Below are positions 43,826-53,019 of a stretch of 64,000 nucleotides of DNA, one piece after another. This DNA is from Amycolatopsis saalfeldensis (GTDB lineage: Bacteria; Actinomycetota; Actinomycetes; Mycobacteriales; Pseudonocardiaceae). Made by a program: the position numbers and the translations under genes. The notes under the pieces are model-generated. The model was not told the origin of the DNA. It saw only the letters and a list, made by a program, of their open reading frames with translations, and searched no databases. Within the stretch, counting starts at the first letter, position 1, and every line of letters begins with the position of its first letter. The stretch covers positions 1-64,000 of the forward strand of contig NZ_FOEF01000025.1 of the NCBI RefSeq assembly GCF_900110575.1, given 5' to 3'.

Positions 43826-45370
43826 ATGGGCACTGTCGGGCGGCAGCGGCATCTGAACCAGGCGCTGATGCGCATCTCGCGGCGGGCGGAGTCGACCGAC
43901 CGGGCGACCCTGGGCCGGACATTCGTCGCATCGGGCTCGTTCTCGGCGATGCTGCACTCCACCGACCACCAGATCCTCTACGGCCGGCGCGGCGCGGGGA
44001 AAACCCACGCGCTGCTCTACCTCAGCGAACTGGTGGACCACACGGGTGAGGTCGCGGTCTACCTCGACCTGCGGACACTCGGCAGCGCCGGCGGGCTGTA
44101 CTCCGACGGCGGTGTCCCCGCGACCGTTCGCGGCACGCAGCTGCTCGTGGACACGCTCGAGGCCGTGCACGAGGAGCTGCTGTCGATCGCGGTCGAGCGG
44201 GAACTCGGCGACCCGGGCACACTGCTGCCCGCGCTCGACGCGCTCGCCGAGGCGGCGACGGACGTCGAGGTGGTCGGCGAGGTGGAGCGGGAAACCCGCG
44301 CGGGCGCGACGGAGGAGGCCGGCCACGGGCTGGAGCTGGGATTGCCGCCGGCGGCCCGGGTTTCGCTGGCACACCACCGTTCCGTGAGCGGCGAGAGCCG
44401 GCTGCGGCGGACCGGGACCGAGCACCACCGGGTGGTGTTCGGCCCGCTCGGCCGGGCGCTGCGGGCCGTGACGCGGGCGCTGGGCGGCCGCCGGATCTGG
44501 GTGCTGCTGGACGAATGGAGTTCGGTGCCGCTGGAGCTGCAGCCGTTGCTGGCGGACCTGCTGCGGCGCACTTTCCTGCCCACGCCCGGGGTCACGGTGA
44601 AGATCGCCGCCATCGAGCGGCGGTCACGCTTCCGGGAGCGGCTCCCCGATGGGGACCACCTGGGCATCGAGGTCGGTGCCGACGCGGCATCCGCGGTGAG
44701 CCTCGACGACATCATGATCCTCGACGACTCCAGCAGCCGAGCCCAGGAGTTCTTCGCGCAGATGTTCCACAACCACGCTTCCGTCCGGCTCGCCACGATG
44801 ATCGCCGCGCCGCCGCCGGACGCGGCCGCCTTCGTCGAAGAAGCCTTTCACGACAACGCTTTCACCGAGCTGGTCCGAGCGGCCGAGGGCGTGCCACGGG
44901 ACGCGATCAACATCGCCGCGCTGTCCGCGCAGTATGCCCACGACGAGCCGATCAGCCTGCGGGACGTCCGTCTCGCCGCCCGCGACTGGTACCTGCGCGA
45001 CAAGCAGGGCGCGATCAGCGGGGACGACGACGCGGCCAGTCTGCTGAGCCGGCTCGTCGACGAGGTCGTCGGACGGCGCCGCTCGAGGACGTTCCTGCTC
45101 GACCGGCGCCCCAGCGCCCGCCACACGATCATCGCGGACCTCTACGACGCGCGCCTGCTGCACGTCCTGCGTCGTGGCCTCACCGACCCGGGCCGGCCAG
45201 GCACCCTCTACGACGGCTTCGCCATCGACTACGGCTGTTACGTCGCGCTGATCCTCGACCGGCCGAACGGCCGTCCGCACGCCCGAGGCAGCTGGCTGAC
45301 GCGGCCGAAGGGCGTTCCGCCGGACGGGTTCAGCCTCTCCCGCGAGGCCGTCGACCTGGAATCCTTGTAG
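43826..45370 (+). CDS. Unassigned P-loop ATPase (AAA/STAND-like)
   Basis: 514 residues, no family recognised with confidence. The P-loop is LYGRRGAGKTHALLYL (about 51-66) and the Walker B candidate RIWVLLDEWSS (about 222-232). An upstream segment EDR-type box is absent. RRGAGKTH at the start and DEWSS resemble ORC/Cdc6- and STAND-type ATPases with a C-terminal winged-helix region; the segment with LLSRLVDEVVGRRRSRTFLL to DYGCYVALILDRP could be that domain. No signal peptide or membrane helix. It stands alone between the cyclophilin gene and a hairpin. Regulatory, replication-initiation-like or defence roles all remain possible. Confidence 0.6.
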   Translation: MGTVGRQRHLNQALMRISRRAESTDRATLGRTFVASGSFSAMLHSTDHQILYGRRGAGKTHALLYLSELVDHTGEVAVYLDLRTLGSAGGLYSDGGVPATVRGTQLLVDTLEAVHEELLSIAVERELGDPGTLLPALDALAEAATDVEVVGEVERETRAGATEEAGHGLELGLPPAARVSLAHHRSVSGESRLRRTGTEHHRVVFGPLGRALRAVTRALGGRRIWVLLDEWSSVPLELQPLLADLLRRTFLPTPGVTVKIAAIERRSRFRERLPDGDHLGIEVGADAASAVSLDDIMILDDSSSRAQEFFAQMFHNHASVRLATMIAAPPPDAAAFVEEAFHDNAFTELVRAAEGVPRDAINIAALSAQYAHDEPISLRDVRLAARDWYLRDKQGAISGDDDAASLLSRLVDEVVGRRRSRTFLLDRRPSARHTIIADLYDARLLHVLRRGLTDPGRPGTLYDGFAIDYGCYVALILDRPNGRPHARGSWLTRPKGVPPDGFSLSREAVDLESL

Positions 45371-45389
45371 CGCAAGCGGTTGCGATCGA

Positions 45390-45417
45390 ACCGCCCGGGC
45401 TCAGGTGCCCGGGCGGT
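45390..45417. terminator. Bidirectional terminator between ATPase and monooxygenase genes
   Basis: ACCGCCCGGGC (45390-45400) and GCCCGGGCGGT (45407-45417) form a perfect 11-pair stem with a six-base loop. The right part includes the last codons of the convergent monooxygenase gene. Confidence 0.85.
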
Positions 45418-47155
45418 CCAGCACCGAACGCAGGGCGGTCAGCAGCGCCGTGACGGCGGTCTGGCTGTCCGCGGCCGGGTGCCGCCAGGCGATGTAGCCG
45501 TCCGGGCGGACGAGGAGGGCGCCGGCCTCGTCGAGGGCGCTCACGCGGGTCCAGTCGCCGTAGGAGTCGCGGGCGGCGGGGGCGCCGATGGTGACCACGC
45601 GCAGGTCCAGGCCCAGCTCGGCCGCCGCCTTCGCCGCCGCTTCGGGCCATGCCGTGCCGGACAGTCCGGTGAGGACAGTCCACCGGCCGCCGCCGACGAG
45701 GTCCAAAGTGGACACCCGACGGCCGTCGGCGCCGACCAGCCAGACGTGCGGCAGCTTCGCGCCCGGCAAGGTGGTGGGCCGGTGGAACAGCTCGGCGTCC
45801 CGTTGGCTGTCCGGCTCCGCGCCGTCCGGGAGGACCGCGCCCGAGGCGTAACGCTGGTCCAGCTCCACGCCGTGCGCGTTGAACTCGTAGTGCTTGAGCT
45901 CGATCGCCTGCTCCAGCAACCGCCTCCGCCGGGCGCCCTCGGCGTCGGGTGCGACGCAGGCGGCCAGGCCCGCGGTGATGCCGTCCGCGTCGGTTTCGCC
46001 GGTGATGCCCAGCGTTTCGAAGATCGGGCCGAACTGCTCGCGGCTCAGGTTCGCGCGGTCGACCACCTGCCGTCCGACGGGCGCACGCTCGGCCGTGTAA
46101 CTGGCCAGCAGGCCTTCGCCGGCCTCGCCGCGCACGACCATGGCGAGCTTCCACGCCAGGTTGTACGCGTCCTGCACGGAGGTGTTGGAGCCGAGCCCGT
46201 TGGACGGCGGGTGCCGGTGCACCGCGTCGCCGGCACAGAACACGCGGCCGCGGGAGTACTCGGTGGCGTAGTTGTGGTTGACCGTCCACAGTGAAGTCGA
46301 GGTGATCTCGACGGCCAGGCCCTCGTCGCCGACCAGGTCGCGCACCAGCCGCGTGGCCTCGGCGACGTCGACCTCCGGCGGCGGCTGCTCGATGTCGTAG
46401 CCCCAGGTGAGCAGCCATTCACGCCACGGCCGCACCATCCGGACCAGGCCCATGCCGATCCCGCCGAGGTGCGCCCCGGGCCGCATCACCCAGTACAGCA
46501 CGCTCGGCCGGTGCGCGACGTAGCGGGAAAGATCGGCGGTGAACGTGATGTTCATGCTCCCGGCCTTGCCGGTCTGTCCCGCGATCGGCAGGCCGGCCTG
46601 CTCGGCGACGCGGCTGCGCGCGCCGTCCGCGCCGATCAGGTAGCGGGCCCGCAGCGTGAACTCGTCGCCGCGCACGCGGTCGCGCAGCCGGGCGGTGACG
46701 CCATCGGAGTCCTGGGTGAAGTCCAGGAATTCCGTGTCCAGCCTCAGCTTCGCACCGCGCGCGGCGGCGTTGGCGGCGAGGATCGGCTCCAGATAGGTCT
46801 GCGGCAGGTCGATCATGTGGCACGGGCTGGCGGCCGTGTACTCCGCGGCCGACCGGTCGCCGGTGCCCCAGCTGGCGATCCGGCCGATCTCGGCGCCGGC
46901 CAGCGAGGTGCACAGCACGGTGTCGCCCATCAGCTCCGGCGGGGTGCCCTGCGCCAGCGCCTGCTCCTCGACGCCGAGGTCGCGCAGCACCTCCATCGCG
47001 CGCTGGTTGGTGATGTGCGCCCGGGGCGTGTTGGCCGTCCAGCCGTACTTGGTCGCGAGCACGGTGCGCACGCCGTAGGTGGCGAGCGCCAGCGCCGCGG
47101 TACCGCCGGCGGGGCCACTGCCGATCACGAGGACGTCGGTGTCGAAGCGCGTCAT
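45401..47155 (-). CDS. FAD-dependent aromatic hydroxylase (TfdB-like class A monooxygenase)
   Basis: 584 residues. FAD/NADPH motifs: VLVIGSGPAGGTAALALATY (GxGxxG, about 9-28), YLIGADGARSRVAE (DG motif) and RVFCAGDAVHRHPPSNGLG (GD motif, about 305-325). The C-terminal thioredoxin-like domain (about 430-580) is present, as in phenol and 2,4-dichlorophenol hydroxylases. With the downstream-pathway fusion gene 13 bases upstream in the same transcript, it probably hydroxylates resorcinol or a related phenol to hydroxyquinol. Start ATG 47155 has AAGGA nine bases upstream. Confidence 0.88.
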   Translation of the reverse strand: MTRFDTDVLVIGSGPAGGTAALALATYGVRTVLATKYGWTANTPRAHITNQRAMEVLRDLGVEEQALAQGTPPELMGDTVLCTSLAGAEIGRIASWGTGDRSAAEYTAASPCHMIDLPQTYLEPILAANAAARGAKLRLDTEFLDFTQDSDGVTARLRDRVRGDEFTLRARYLIGADGARSRVAEQAGLPIAGQTGKAGSMNITFTADLSRYVAHRPSVLYWVMRPGAHLGGIGMGLVRMVRPWREWLLTWGYDIEQPPPEVDVAEATRLVRDLVGDEGLAVEITSTSLWTVNHNYATEYSRGRVFCAGDAVHRHPPSNGLGSNTSVQDAYNLAWKLAMVVRGEAGEGLLASYTAERAPVGRQVVDRANLSREQFGPIFETLGITGETDADGITAGLAACVAPDAEGARRRRLLEQAIELKHYEFNAHGVELDQRYASGAVLPDGAEPDSQRDAELFHRPTTLPGAKLPHVWLVGADGRRVSTLDLVGGGRWTVLTGLSGTAWPEAAAKAAAELGLDLRVVTIGAPAARDSYGDWTRVSALDEAGALLVRPDGYIAWRHPAADSQTAVTALLTALRSVLDRPGT

Positions 47156-47168
47156 GGCGGGTCCTTGC

Positions 47169-49079
47169 TCACTCGGCGGGGGAGATGCGGAAGGTGAAGT
47201 CGAGGCGGCGCCAGCCTTCGGCGGGTTCGCGGCCGTCGGGCGCGGGGCCGGACTGTTCGGCGAAGTCGACGATCAGCCCGTCCTTGACCCCGAAGACCGT
47301 GTCGGAATCGAGGTAGTCGCCGCCCTGGACGAACACCTGCGTGACCAGCGTCCGGAAGCCCGGGTGTGCGATCATGAAGTGCACGTGCGGCGCGCGGTAC
47401 GGGTGCCGGCCCACCGCGTCGAGCAGCTGGCCGACCGGGCCGTCGGCCGGGATGGGGTACGCCGAGGGCACGATCGTCCAGAACCGCAGCCGCCCGCCGG
47501 AGTCGGTGCGGAAGCGGGCGCGCAGCACCGGGCCGTCGAGGTCGGGCAGCTGGACGTCGTAGAAACCGTCCTCATTGGACTGCCAGACGTCCACCACGGC
47601 GCCGGCCACCGGGGCGTCGTTCAGGTCGACGATCCGCACGTCGGTCCACAGTGGAGTGCCGGGCAGGCCCTCGGCGAGGTCGGCGCCCTGCTCGGTCTCG
47701 GGCGGGCCCTGCACGTAGAACGGGCCGAGGACGGCGGACGGGGTGGTGTCCGGCGTGCGTGAGTTGGTGAGCACGTCGACCACACTGGACACGCCGAGGG
47801 TGTCGGACAGCAGGATGAACTCCTGGCGGGTGTCGCTGGAGATCTGGCCGGTGCGCGTGAGGAAGCCGATCGCGTACTCCCACTCCTCCTGCGTGAGGTC
47901 GTTGCGCAGCACGTACGAGTGGAGCGTGCGGACCAGGTCCGAGAGCAGCCCGCGCAGCCGCGGGTCCGGCGTGGCGGCGAAGCTGTCGACGACCTGCCCG
48001 GTCAACGCGCGCACGTCCGGCAGGCTCCCGGCCGCCGCGGCCGGACGCTCGCCCGTCCAAGCCTGGCGCAGCAGGTCTTCGATGCCTTCGCGGGTGACCT
48101 CGCGCGGGTTCGGGTACGGCGCGGATGTCGCCAGCTCCGCGGCCATGGCCAGGTCGGCCTCGGCGAAGCCCAGCTCCGCCAGCGAGCGCGGTGCGGGCAG
48201 GCCGGCGATGAGGTCGTGCATCCCGGTCGCGGCGTCGGGCGCGCCCAGCGCTTCGGCGATCCGACGCATGGCCTGCGGTGCTCCGGAAGTGTTGTACGCC
48301 ATGGCATACGGCAGCACGACGGTGTGCGTTTCCGCGTGCGGCAGGCCGAAACTGCCGCCGAGGGTGTGGCACAGCTTGTGGTGCAGCGACATGCCGACCG
48401 AGCCGAGGCAGGAGCCGGCCAGCCAGGCCGCGCGCAGGGCGTCCGTGCGGGCGTCCACATCGGACGGATCGGCCGCGATCCGGGGGAGGGCGCCGGCGAG
48501 CAGCCGGATGGCCTCCAGCGCGAACTGGTCGACGATCGGGTTGGCCTGCGCCGAGTACAGCGCCTCGACCGCGTGGGCGATGGCGTTGACGCCGCTGGTC
48601 ATCGAAAGCCCGACGGGCAGGCCCAGCGTCAGGTCGACGTCGTACAGCACGACCTCGGGCAGGACCTTCGGCGAGGACTGCGTGGTCTTGCGCCCGCCGG
48701 CCGTCTCGCCGAGCACGGGGGTCATCTCGGAGCCGGAATAGGTGGTCGCCACGATGATCTGCGGCAGGTCGGTGCGCAGCGCGATCGCCTTCGCCAGGCC
48801 CGTCGCGGAGCCGCCGCCGAGGGCGACCACCGCGTCGGCGTCGTGGTCCGCGACGACCTTGAGCGCTCGCTCGGTGACGTCGACCGGCGTGTGCATCGCG
48901 GCGTCGTGGAACTCGGCGGCCAGCAGTGACCCGAGCGCCGCCGCGACCGGCTTGGCCCGCGAAGGGCTCGCCACCAGCAAAACCCGGCTCACGCCGAGGC
49001 GCCGGACCTCGTCGGGCAAAGTGGCCAGCGCGCCGCTGCCGAAGACGACCCGGGCCGGGTTGGCGGTGTAGCTGAACAT
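47169..49079 (-). CDS. Fused maleylacetate reductase + hydroxyquinol 1,2-dioxygenase
   Basis: 636 residues in one frame. Residues 1 to about 350 are an iron-alcohol-dehydrogenase-type maleylacetate reductase (YTANPARVVFGSGALATLP, VNAIAHAVEALYSAQANP, HHKLCHTLGGSFGLPHAETH). Residues about 360-636 are an intradiol dioxygenase: helical dimer domain RGLLSDLVRTLHSYVLRNDL, then ferric ligands Tyr in LGPFYVQG, Tyr/His in HPYRAPHVHFMIAHPG. The dioxygenase opens hydroxyquinol to maleylacetate and the reductase makes 3-oxoadipate, so the chain does consecutive steps. Start ATG 49079 has AAGGA seven bases upstream. It lies downstream of the araC-type gene on the same strand. Confidence 0.92.
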   Translation of the reverse strand: MFSYTANPARVVFGSGALATLPDEVRRLGVSRVLLVASPSRAKPVAAALGSLLAAEFHDAAMHTPVDVTERALKVVADHDADAVVALGGGSATGLAKAIALRTDLPQIIVATTYSGSEMTPVLGETAGGRKTTQSSPKVLPEVVLYDVDLTLGLPVGLSMTSGVNAIAHAVEALYSAQANPIVDQFALEAIRLLAGALPRIAADPSDVDARTDALRAAWLAGSCLGSVGMSLHHKLCHTLGGSFGLPHAETHTVVLPYAMAYNTSGAPQAMRRIAEALGAPDAATGMHDLIAGLPAPRSLAELGFAEADLAMAAELATSAPYPNPREVTREGIEDLLRQAWTGERPAAAAGSLPDVRALTGQVVDSFAATPDPRLRGLLSDLVRTLHSYVLRNDLTQEEWEYAIGFLTRTGQISSDTRQEFILLSDTLGVSSVVDVLTNSRTPDTTPSAVLGPFYVQGPPETEQGADLAEGLPGTPLWTDVRIVDLNDAPVAGAVVDVWQSNEDGFYDVQLPDLDGPVLRARFRTDSGGRLRFWTIVPSAYPIPADGPVGQLLDAVGRHPYRAPHVHFMIAHPGFRTLVTQVFVQGGDYLDSDTVFGVKDGLIVDFAEQSGPAPDGREPAEGWRRLDFTFRISPAE

Positions 49080-49174
49080 CGATGGTCCTTCCACGCGGGG
49101 TCTGTCGAGTATCGGCGCCCCGCGCGGTGGTTTCCTGCACGATCCGGCCGTGCGGGCTGCACGAAACGCGCGGC

Positions 49175-50059
49175 TCAGCCCGCGCGGCGCAGGGCGGCGG
49201 GGGTGGTGCCGAGGTGGCTGCGCAGCACGCGCGTGAGGTGTTCCTGGTGCGAGAATCCGCATCGGGCGGCGATGTCCGCGATCGGGTCGGTGCCGGTGCG
49301 CAGCAGCAGCCCGGCCTGCTCCACGCGCAGGCGCAGCAGGTACCGGTGCGGCGGCAGGCCGGTGCGGGCCTTGAACCGCCGCGAGAACCGGCTGACGCTC
49401 AGCCCGGTGGCGTCCGCGAGTTCGGCCAGCCCGAGCGGCTCGCCCAGCCGTTCGGCCATCAGCTCCCGCACCCGTGCGAACTGGTGGTCCGACAACGCGG
49501 CGGGTGCGGGCGGTTCTTCCGGTGCAGGCGCGTTTCCGGCCCGGTGACGGCGGGCGAGCTGAGCGGCGACGAGCGCGCACAGCTGGTCGGCGTAGGTCCG
49601 GGCGGCCGGCTCCCATTCGCGGACCACGCCGTCGAGGGAAAGCACCAGTTGCTCCAGCAGCGGGTCGACGCTGCCCAGCTCCTCCGAGAGCCGGATCGGC
49701 GCTTCGGCGCCAGCGGCCTCCTGCACGGCGGTGTCGGCGACGTAGACGTGCAGCGTGTCCAGCTCACCGCCCAGTTCCACCGACAGGTCGGTGCCCGAGG
49801 GCTGCAGGAACAGCTCGCGCGCCTGCATCCGGCGGCTCAGCTCGGCCGGCGTGCCGGCCCGGCGGCGGACGGTGACGGGACCGGCGAGGTGCAGGATCAG
49901 CTGGTGCGTGCGGGCCGCGCCGAACTCGCCGCGGTACGGGTGCTCGTGCTGCTTGGAGAGGTAGACGTGCTCCCAGCCCAGTCCCGCGCTGGTGCGCTCG
50001 GGGCGCATCCAGGGCAGGGCGAGGATGCCGTTGGTGTCGGCCGGCCCGAGCTCGCCCAC
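49175..50059 (-). CDS. AraC-family transcriptional regulator of the hydroxyquinol genes
   Basis: 294 residues. An N-terminal cupin-like sensing domain (about 20-140) precedes a C-terminal double helix-turn-helix (about 195-290: LADATGLSVSRFSRRFKART, IADIAARCGFSHQEHLTRVL). GTG 50059 has GGGAGGA at a good distance. It is immediately upstream of, and codirectional with, the fusion gene and monooxygenase, so a local activator is likely. Confidence 0.9.
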   Translation of the reverse strand: MGELGPADTNGILALPWMRPERTSAGLGWEHVYLSKQHEHPYRGEFGAARTHQLILHLAGPVTVRRRAGTPAELSRRMQARELFLQPSGTDLSVELGGELDTLHVYVADTAVQEAAGAEAPIRLSEELGSVDPLLEQLVLSLDGVVREWEPAARTYADQLCALVAAQLARRHRAGNAPAPEEPPAPAALSDHQFARVRELMAERLGEPLGLAELADATGLSVSRFSRRFKARTGLPPHRYLLRLRVEQAGLLLRTGTDPIADIAARCGFSHQEHLTRVLRSHLGTTPAALRRAG

Positions 50060-50099
50060 GCTGTCCTCCCTCGGCTTCGAGGTGTGCGGACCAGTGTAG

Positions 50100-50123
50100 G
50101 CGGCCCGGCGCCGGCCGGGCCGC
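50100..50123 (-). terminator. Hairpin after the uronate dehydrogenase gene
   Basis: GCGGCCCGGC and GCCGGGCCGC form a perfect ten-pair stem with a four-base loop. It lies three bases beyond the stop of the uronate dehydrogenase gene on the minus strand and separates the uronate genes from the aromatic cluster. Confidence 0.75.
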
Positions 50124-50126
50124 GCG

Positions 50127-50951
50127 TCAGATCGGGTTGAACTCGCCCAGCGGCGCGGTGCAGAACGGGCCGCCGACGAACTCGGCGGCCGCGCCGGTCG
50201 GGCCGGGCTTGTCCGCGAGCTGCCCGGCGTACGCCTCGGCGTTGTCCAGGGACTTGTAGCCCAGCGCCTCGGCTTCGGCCAGCGAGTAGATCCGCCGCGT
50301 GTTGTCCGAGACGCCCCAGATCAGCCGGTAGCCCGGCGAAGGAGCGCTCAGGCAGGCCTCGAACAGGCGCGCGCCGTCGTCCGGCGAGAGCCAGGTGATC
50401 AGCCCGCGCGGGCCGAGCGGCAGCGGCGTCTCGAAACACGAGCCGATGCGGACCACGATGACGTCCATGCCGAACCGCGAGTGGTACAGGCTGCCGAGCG
50501 ATTCGATGGCCGCCTTGCTCACGCCGTAGTAGGTGTCCGGGCGCGGGCTCGAGTCGGCGGGCAGACCGGCCTCACCCGCGTCCGCATTGCGGCGGAAGCC
50601 GACCGCGTGGTTGCTCGACGCCAGGATCACGCGCTTGACGCCGGCCTGGCGCGCCGCTTCCAGCACGGTGTGGGTGCCGTTGATGTTGACGTCCAGCGTG
50701 GCTTCCCACGAGTTCTCGCGGCTGTGCCCGCCGAGGTGGATCAGGGCGTCGGCGCCCGCGCAGGCCCCGGCCATCACGGCCGGGTCGGTGACCGAGCCGG
50801 TCACGATCTCGGCGGCCTCGCCGTCCTCGGCGGCGGGCTGCGCGGCCAGGTCGAGCAGCCGCAGCACCCGGCCGGGACGGCGCAGCCGCGGCCGCATCAG
50901 GGTGCCGACGATGCCTGCCGATCCGGTGATCAGCACGCGCTGGTCTGCCAT
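50127..50951 (-). CDS. udh: NAD-dependent uronate dehydrogenase
   Basis: 274 residues, an extended short-chain dehydrogenase. The NAD motif is LITGSAGIVG (residues 8-16), the active site SSNHAVGFRR and Tyr142/Lys146 in YYGVSK, and RIGSCFETP with ITWLSPDDGARLFEACL matches known uronate dehydrogenases. It oxidises D-glucuronate or D-galacturonate to the aldarolactone. Start ATG 50951 has AGAGGA upstream. It is transcribed in the same direction as the IclR gene that lies 89 bases upstream of it, with the dehydratase genes divergent beyond. Confidence 0.9.
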   Translation of the reverse strand: MADQRVLITGSAGIVGTLMRPRLRRPGRVLRLLDLAAQPAAEDGEAAEIVTGSVTDPAVMAGACAGADALIHLGGHSRENSWEATLDVNINGTHTVLEAARQAGVKRVILASSNHAVGFRRNADAGEAGLPADSSPRPDTYYGVSKAAIESLGSLYHSRFGMDVIVVRIGSCFETPLPLGPRGLITWLSPDDGARLFEACLSAPSPGYRLIWGVSDNTRRIYSLAEAEALGYKSLDNAEAYAGQLADKPGPTGAAAEFVGGPFCTAPLGEFNPI

Positions 50952-51040
50952 GGGGGTCCTCTCGCGAAGGGGAACGGGAAACGCCCTCGCGCGCGGCGCC
51001 GGTCAGTGCCGGTGCTGCGCCCGGGGACGGGTGGCGGCGG

Positions 51041-51856
51041 TCAGCGGATGCCGGCCCGGCGCAGCTGCTGCCCGAGCTCGGCGGTGGTCTCGGCCAGCAG
51101 CTCGCCGACGCGCCGGACGTCGGCGTCGGTGACCTGGCCGATCGGCATCGAGCAGCTCATCGCGTCGGTGCCGGGGATGCGGTACGGGATCACCGCGGCG
51201 ACGCAGCGGACGCCGAGGGTGCCCTCCTCGCTCTCCGACGCGTACCCGCGCTCGCGGGTGCGCGCGAGGTCCGCGTGCAGCGCCGCCATGTCGGTGATCG
51301 TGTTCGGGGTGAGCGGCGGCAGCTCGGCCGGCATCAGGTTCTCGATCTCGTCGTGCGTCAGCTCGGCCAGCAGCGCCTTGCCCAGCGCCGTGGCGTGGGT
51401 GGGCAGCGTGCGGCCGACGCGGGAGACCAGGTGCGTCGAATGCTGGGACTCGCGTGTCTCCAGGTAGACGACCTCGGTGGCGTTGCGGCGGGCGAAGTGC
51501 GCGGTGAACCCGGTCTTCTCGCGGATCCGCTCCAGCGCTTCGGTCGCGAACGGGACGATCGCGTCGCGGTCCAGGTACGCGGTGCCGCAGATCAGCGCCC
51601 GCACGCCGAGGCGGTACCGCGCGGTGTTCGCGTCCGCCTCGAGCCAGCCCGCCTCCAGTAGCGTGCGCAGCAGGCCGTGCAGGCTGGAGCGCGGGAAACC
51701 GGTGCGCGTGTGCAGGTCCGAGAGCGAGAGCCAGACGTCGTTCGCGGCGAAGGTCTCGATCAGGTCGATCGCGCGCCGCGCGGACTTCACACCCGCGGGC
51801 TCCGCACTGGGCGTGGTGCCGCTCGCCGCGACGGCGGTGTCGAGCTTCTGCGGCAT
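51041..51856 (-). CDS. IclR-family regulator of the uronate genes
   Basis: 271 residues. An N-terminal winged helix (about 20-85: SARRAIDLIETFAANDVWLS, TGFPRSSLHGLLRTLLEAGW) is followed by the GAF-like IclR effector domain, with GKALLAELT and a conserved Cys in AMSCSMPIG. ATG 51856 has GGGAGGA seven bases upstream; longer in-frame starts run through the operator region. Divergent from the kdgD operon, it probably represses both directions until an aldarate or keto-deoxy intermediate binds. Confidence 0.9.
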   Translation of the reverse strand: MPQKLDTAVAASGTTPSAEPAGVKSARRAIDLIETFAANDVWLSLSDLHTRTGFPRSSLHGLLRTLLEAGWLEADANTARYRLGVRALICGTAYLDRDAIVPFATEALERIREKTGFTAHFARRNATEVVYLETRESQHSTHLVSRVGRTLPTHATALGKALLAELTHDEIENLMPAELPPLTPNTITDMAALHADLARTRERGYASESEEGTLGVRCVAAVIPYRIPGTDAMSCSMPIGQVTDADVRRVGELLAETTAELGQQLRRAGIR

Positions 51857-51920
51857 GGTGCGTCCTCCCACCGGCCGTTGACTTGTGACTCCGGCCATAT
51901 TAGCGTCCCGAACAGCATTC

Positions 51921-51964
51921 TTATGGATGAACATAGTCACCATAACAGACTCCATTCAGGAATG
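51921..51964. promoter_or_regulatory. Two palindromes between iclR and kdgD
   Basis: TTATGG-A-TGA (51921-51930) is repeated inverted as TCACCATAA (51937-51945), a nine-pair symmetry with one extra base. A second perfect palindrome, CATTC-AG-GAATG, occupies 51953-51964. The region is AT-rich and lies in the middle of the divergent interval, where an IclR operator is expected. Confidence 0.6.
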
Positions 51965-52077
51965 TGAACACCGGGGAGTGTCCCGAGCACGCTGGGGACA
52001 CCAGTGGGATCGTCGAACCCGGGCACCGGGCACGCCGCCCCGGCCACACCCGACGAGGACGGAAAGAGCAGAAACTG

Positions 52078-53019
52078 ATGGCACAGACCGAGATCGAGCT
52101 GGACGGCCTGCTGGCGTTCCCGCTGACCCCGTTCACCGACGACCTCGAGGTGAACCTCGACGGGTTCGCGGAGAACGTGGAGAGCCACGTGGCCGCCGGC
52201 GCGGGCGCGCTGTTCGTCGCCTGCGGGACCGGTGAGTTCAGCTCGCTCTCGGCCGGCGAAGTCGCTGCTGTGCTGGCGAAAGCACGTGAGGTGGCCGCCG
52301 GGCGGGTCCCCGTGTGGGTCGGTGCCGGCGGCGGTGCCGCGGCCGCGCGCGCGGGGGTCGCGGCCGCGCAGGCGGGCGGCGCCGACGGGGTGCTGCTGCT
52401 CCCGCCGTACCTGGTCACCGGCCCGCAGTCCGGGCTCGTCGACTACGTCCGTTACGCCGTCGGCGACACGAGCGTGCCGGTGATCGTCTACCACCGCGGC
52501 ACCGGCGTGTTCACCGCGCCTTCGGCCGCGAAGCTGCTCGACATCCCGTCGGTGGTCGGTCTCAAGGACGGCTACGGCGACGTCGAGGTGATGACCCGCA
52601 TCGTGACCACCATCCGCTCGCTGGGCACCGAGCGTTCCGACGGGTTCCTGTTCTTCAACGGCCTGCCCACCGCCGAGGTGTCGGCGAAGGCGTACGCGGC
52701 CATCGGCGTCGCCCGCTACTCCTCGGCGGTGCACTGCTTCGCGCCCGAGATCGCCCACCGCTTCCACCGCGCGCTCGGCGAGGGCGACACCGCCGTGATG
52801 GACCGCCTGCTCGCCGGCTTCTACCTGCCGCTGGTCTCCCTTCGCGACGAGACGCCGGGCTTCGCCGTCTCGCTGGTGAAGGCGGCCGCACGGCTGCGCG
52901 GTGACAAGGTCGGCACGATCCGGCCGCCGCTGATCGAGCCGACCGCCGAGCAGATCGACCGGCTGGGCAAGGTCGTCGAGGACGGTTTCGCCGTGCTGAA
53001 GGGGATCGAGGGCCGCTGA
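52078..53019 (+). CDS. kdgD: 5-dehydro-4-deoxyglucarate dehydratase
   Basis: 313 residues, DHDPS/NAL-type TIM barrel. The Schiff-base Lys is in VVGLKDGYGD (about 161), the Tyr in VIVYHRGTG (about 139), and the substrate loop in CGTGEFSSLS. It converts 5-dehydro-4-deoxy-D-glucarate to 2,5-dioxopentanoate with release of water and CO2. The stop overlaps the next start by one base (TGATG). First gene of the uronate operon. Confidence 0.92.
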   Translation: MAQTEIELDGLLAFPLTPFTDDLEVNLDGFAENVESHVAAGAGALFVACGTGEFSSLSAGEVAAVLAKAREVAAGRVPVWVGAGGGAAAARAGVAAAQAGGADGVLLLPPYLVTGPQSGLVDYVRYAVGDTSVPVIVYHRGTGVFTAPSAAKLLDIPSVVGLKDGYGDVEVMTRIVTTIRSLGTERSDGFLFFNGLPTAEVSAKAYAAIGVARYSSAVHCFAPEIAHRFHRALGEGDTAVMDRLLAGFYLPLVSLRDETPGFAVSLVKAAARLRGDKVGTIRPPLIEPTAEQIDRLGKVVEDGFAVLKGIEGR

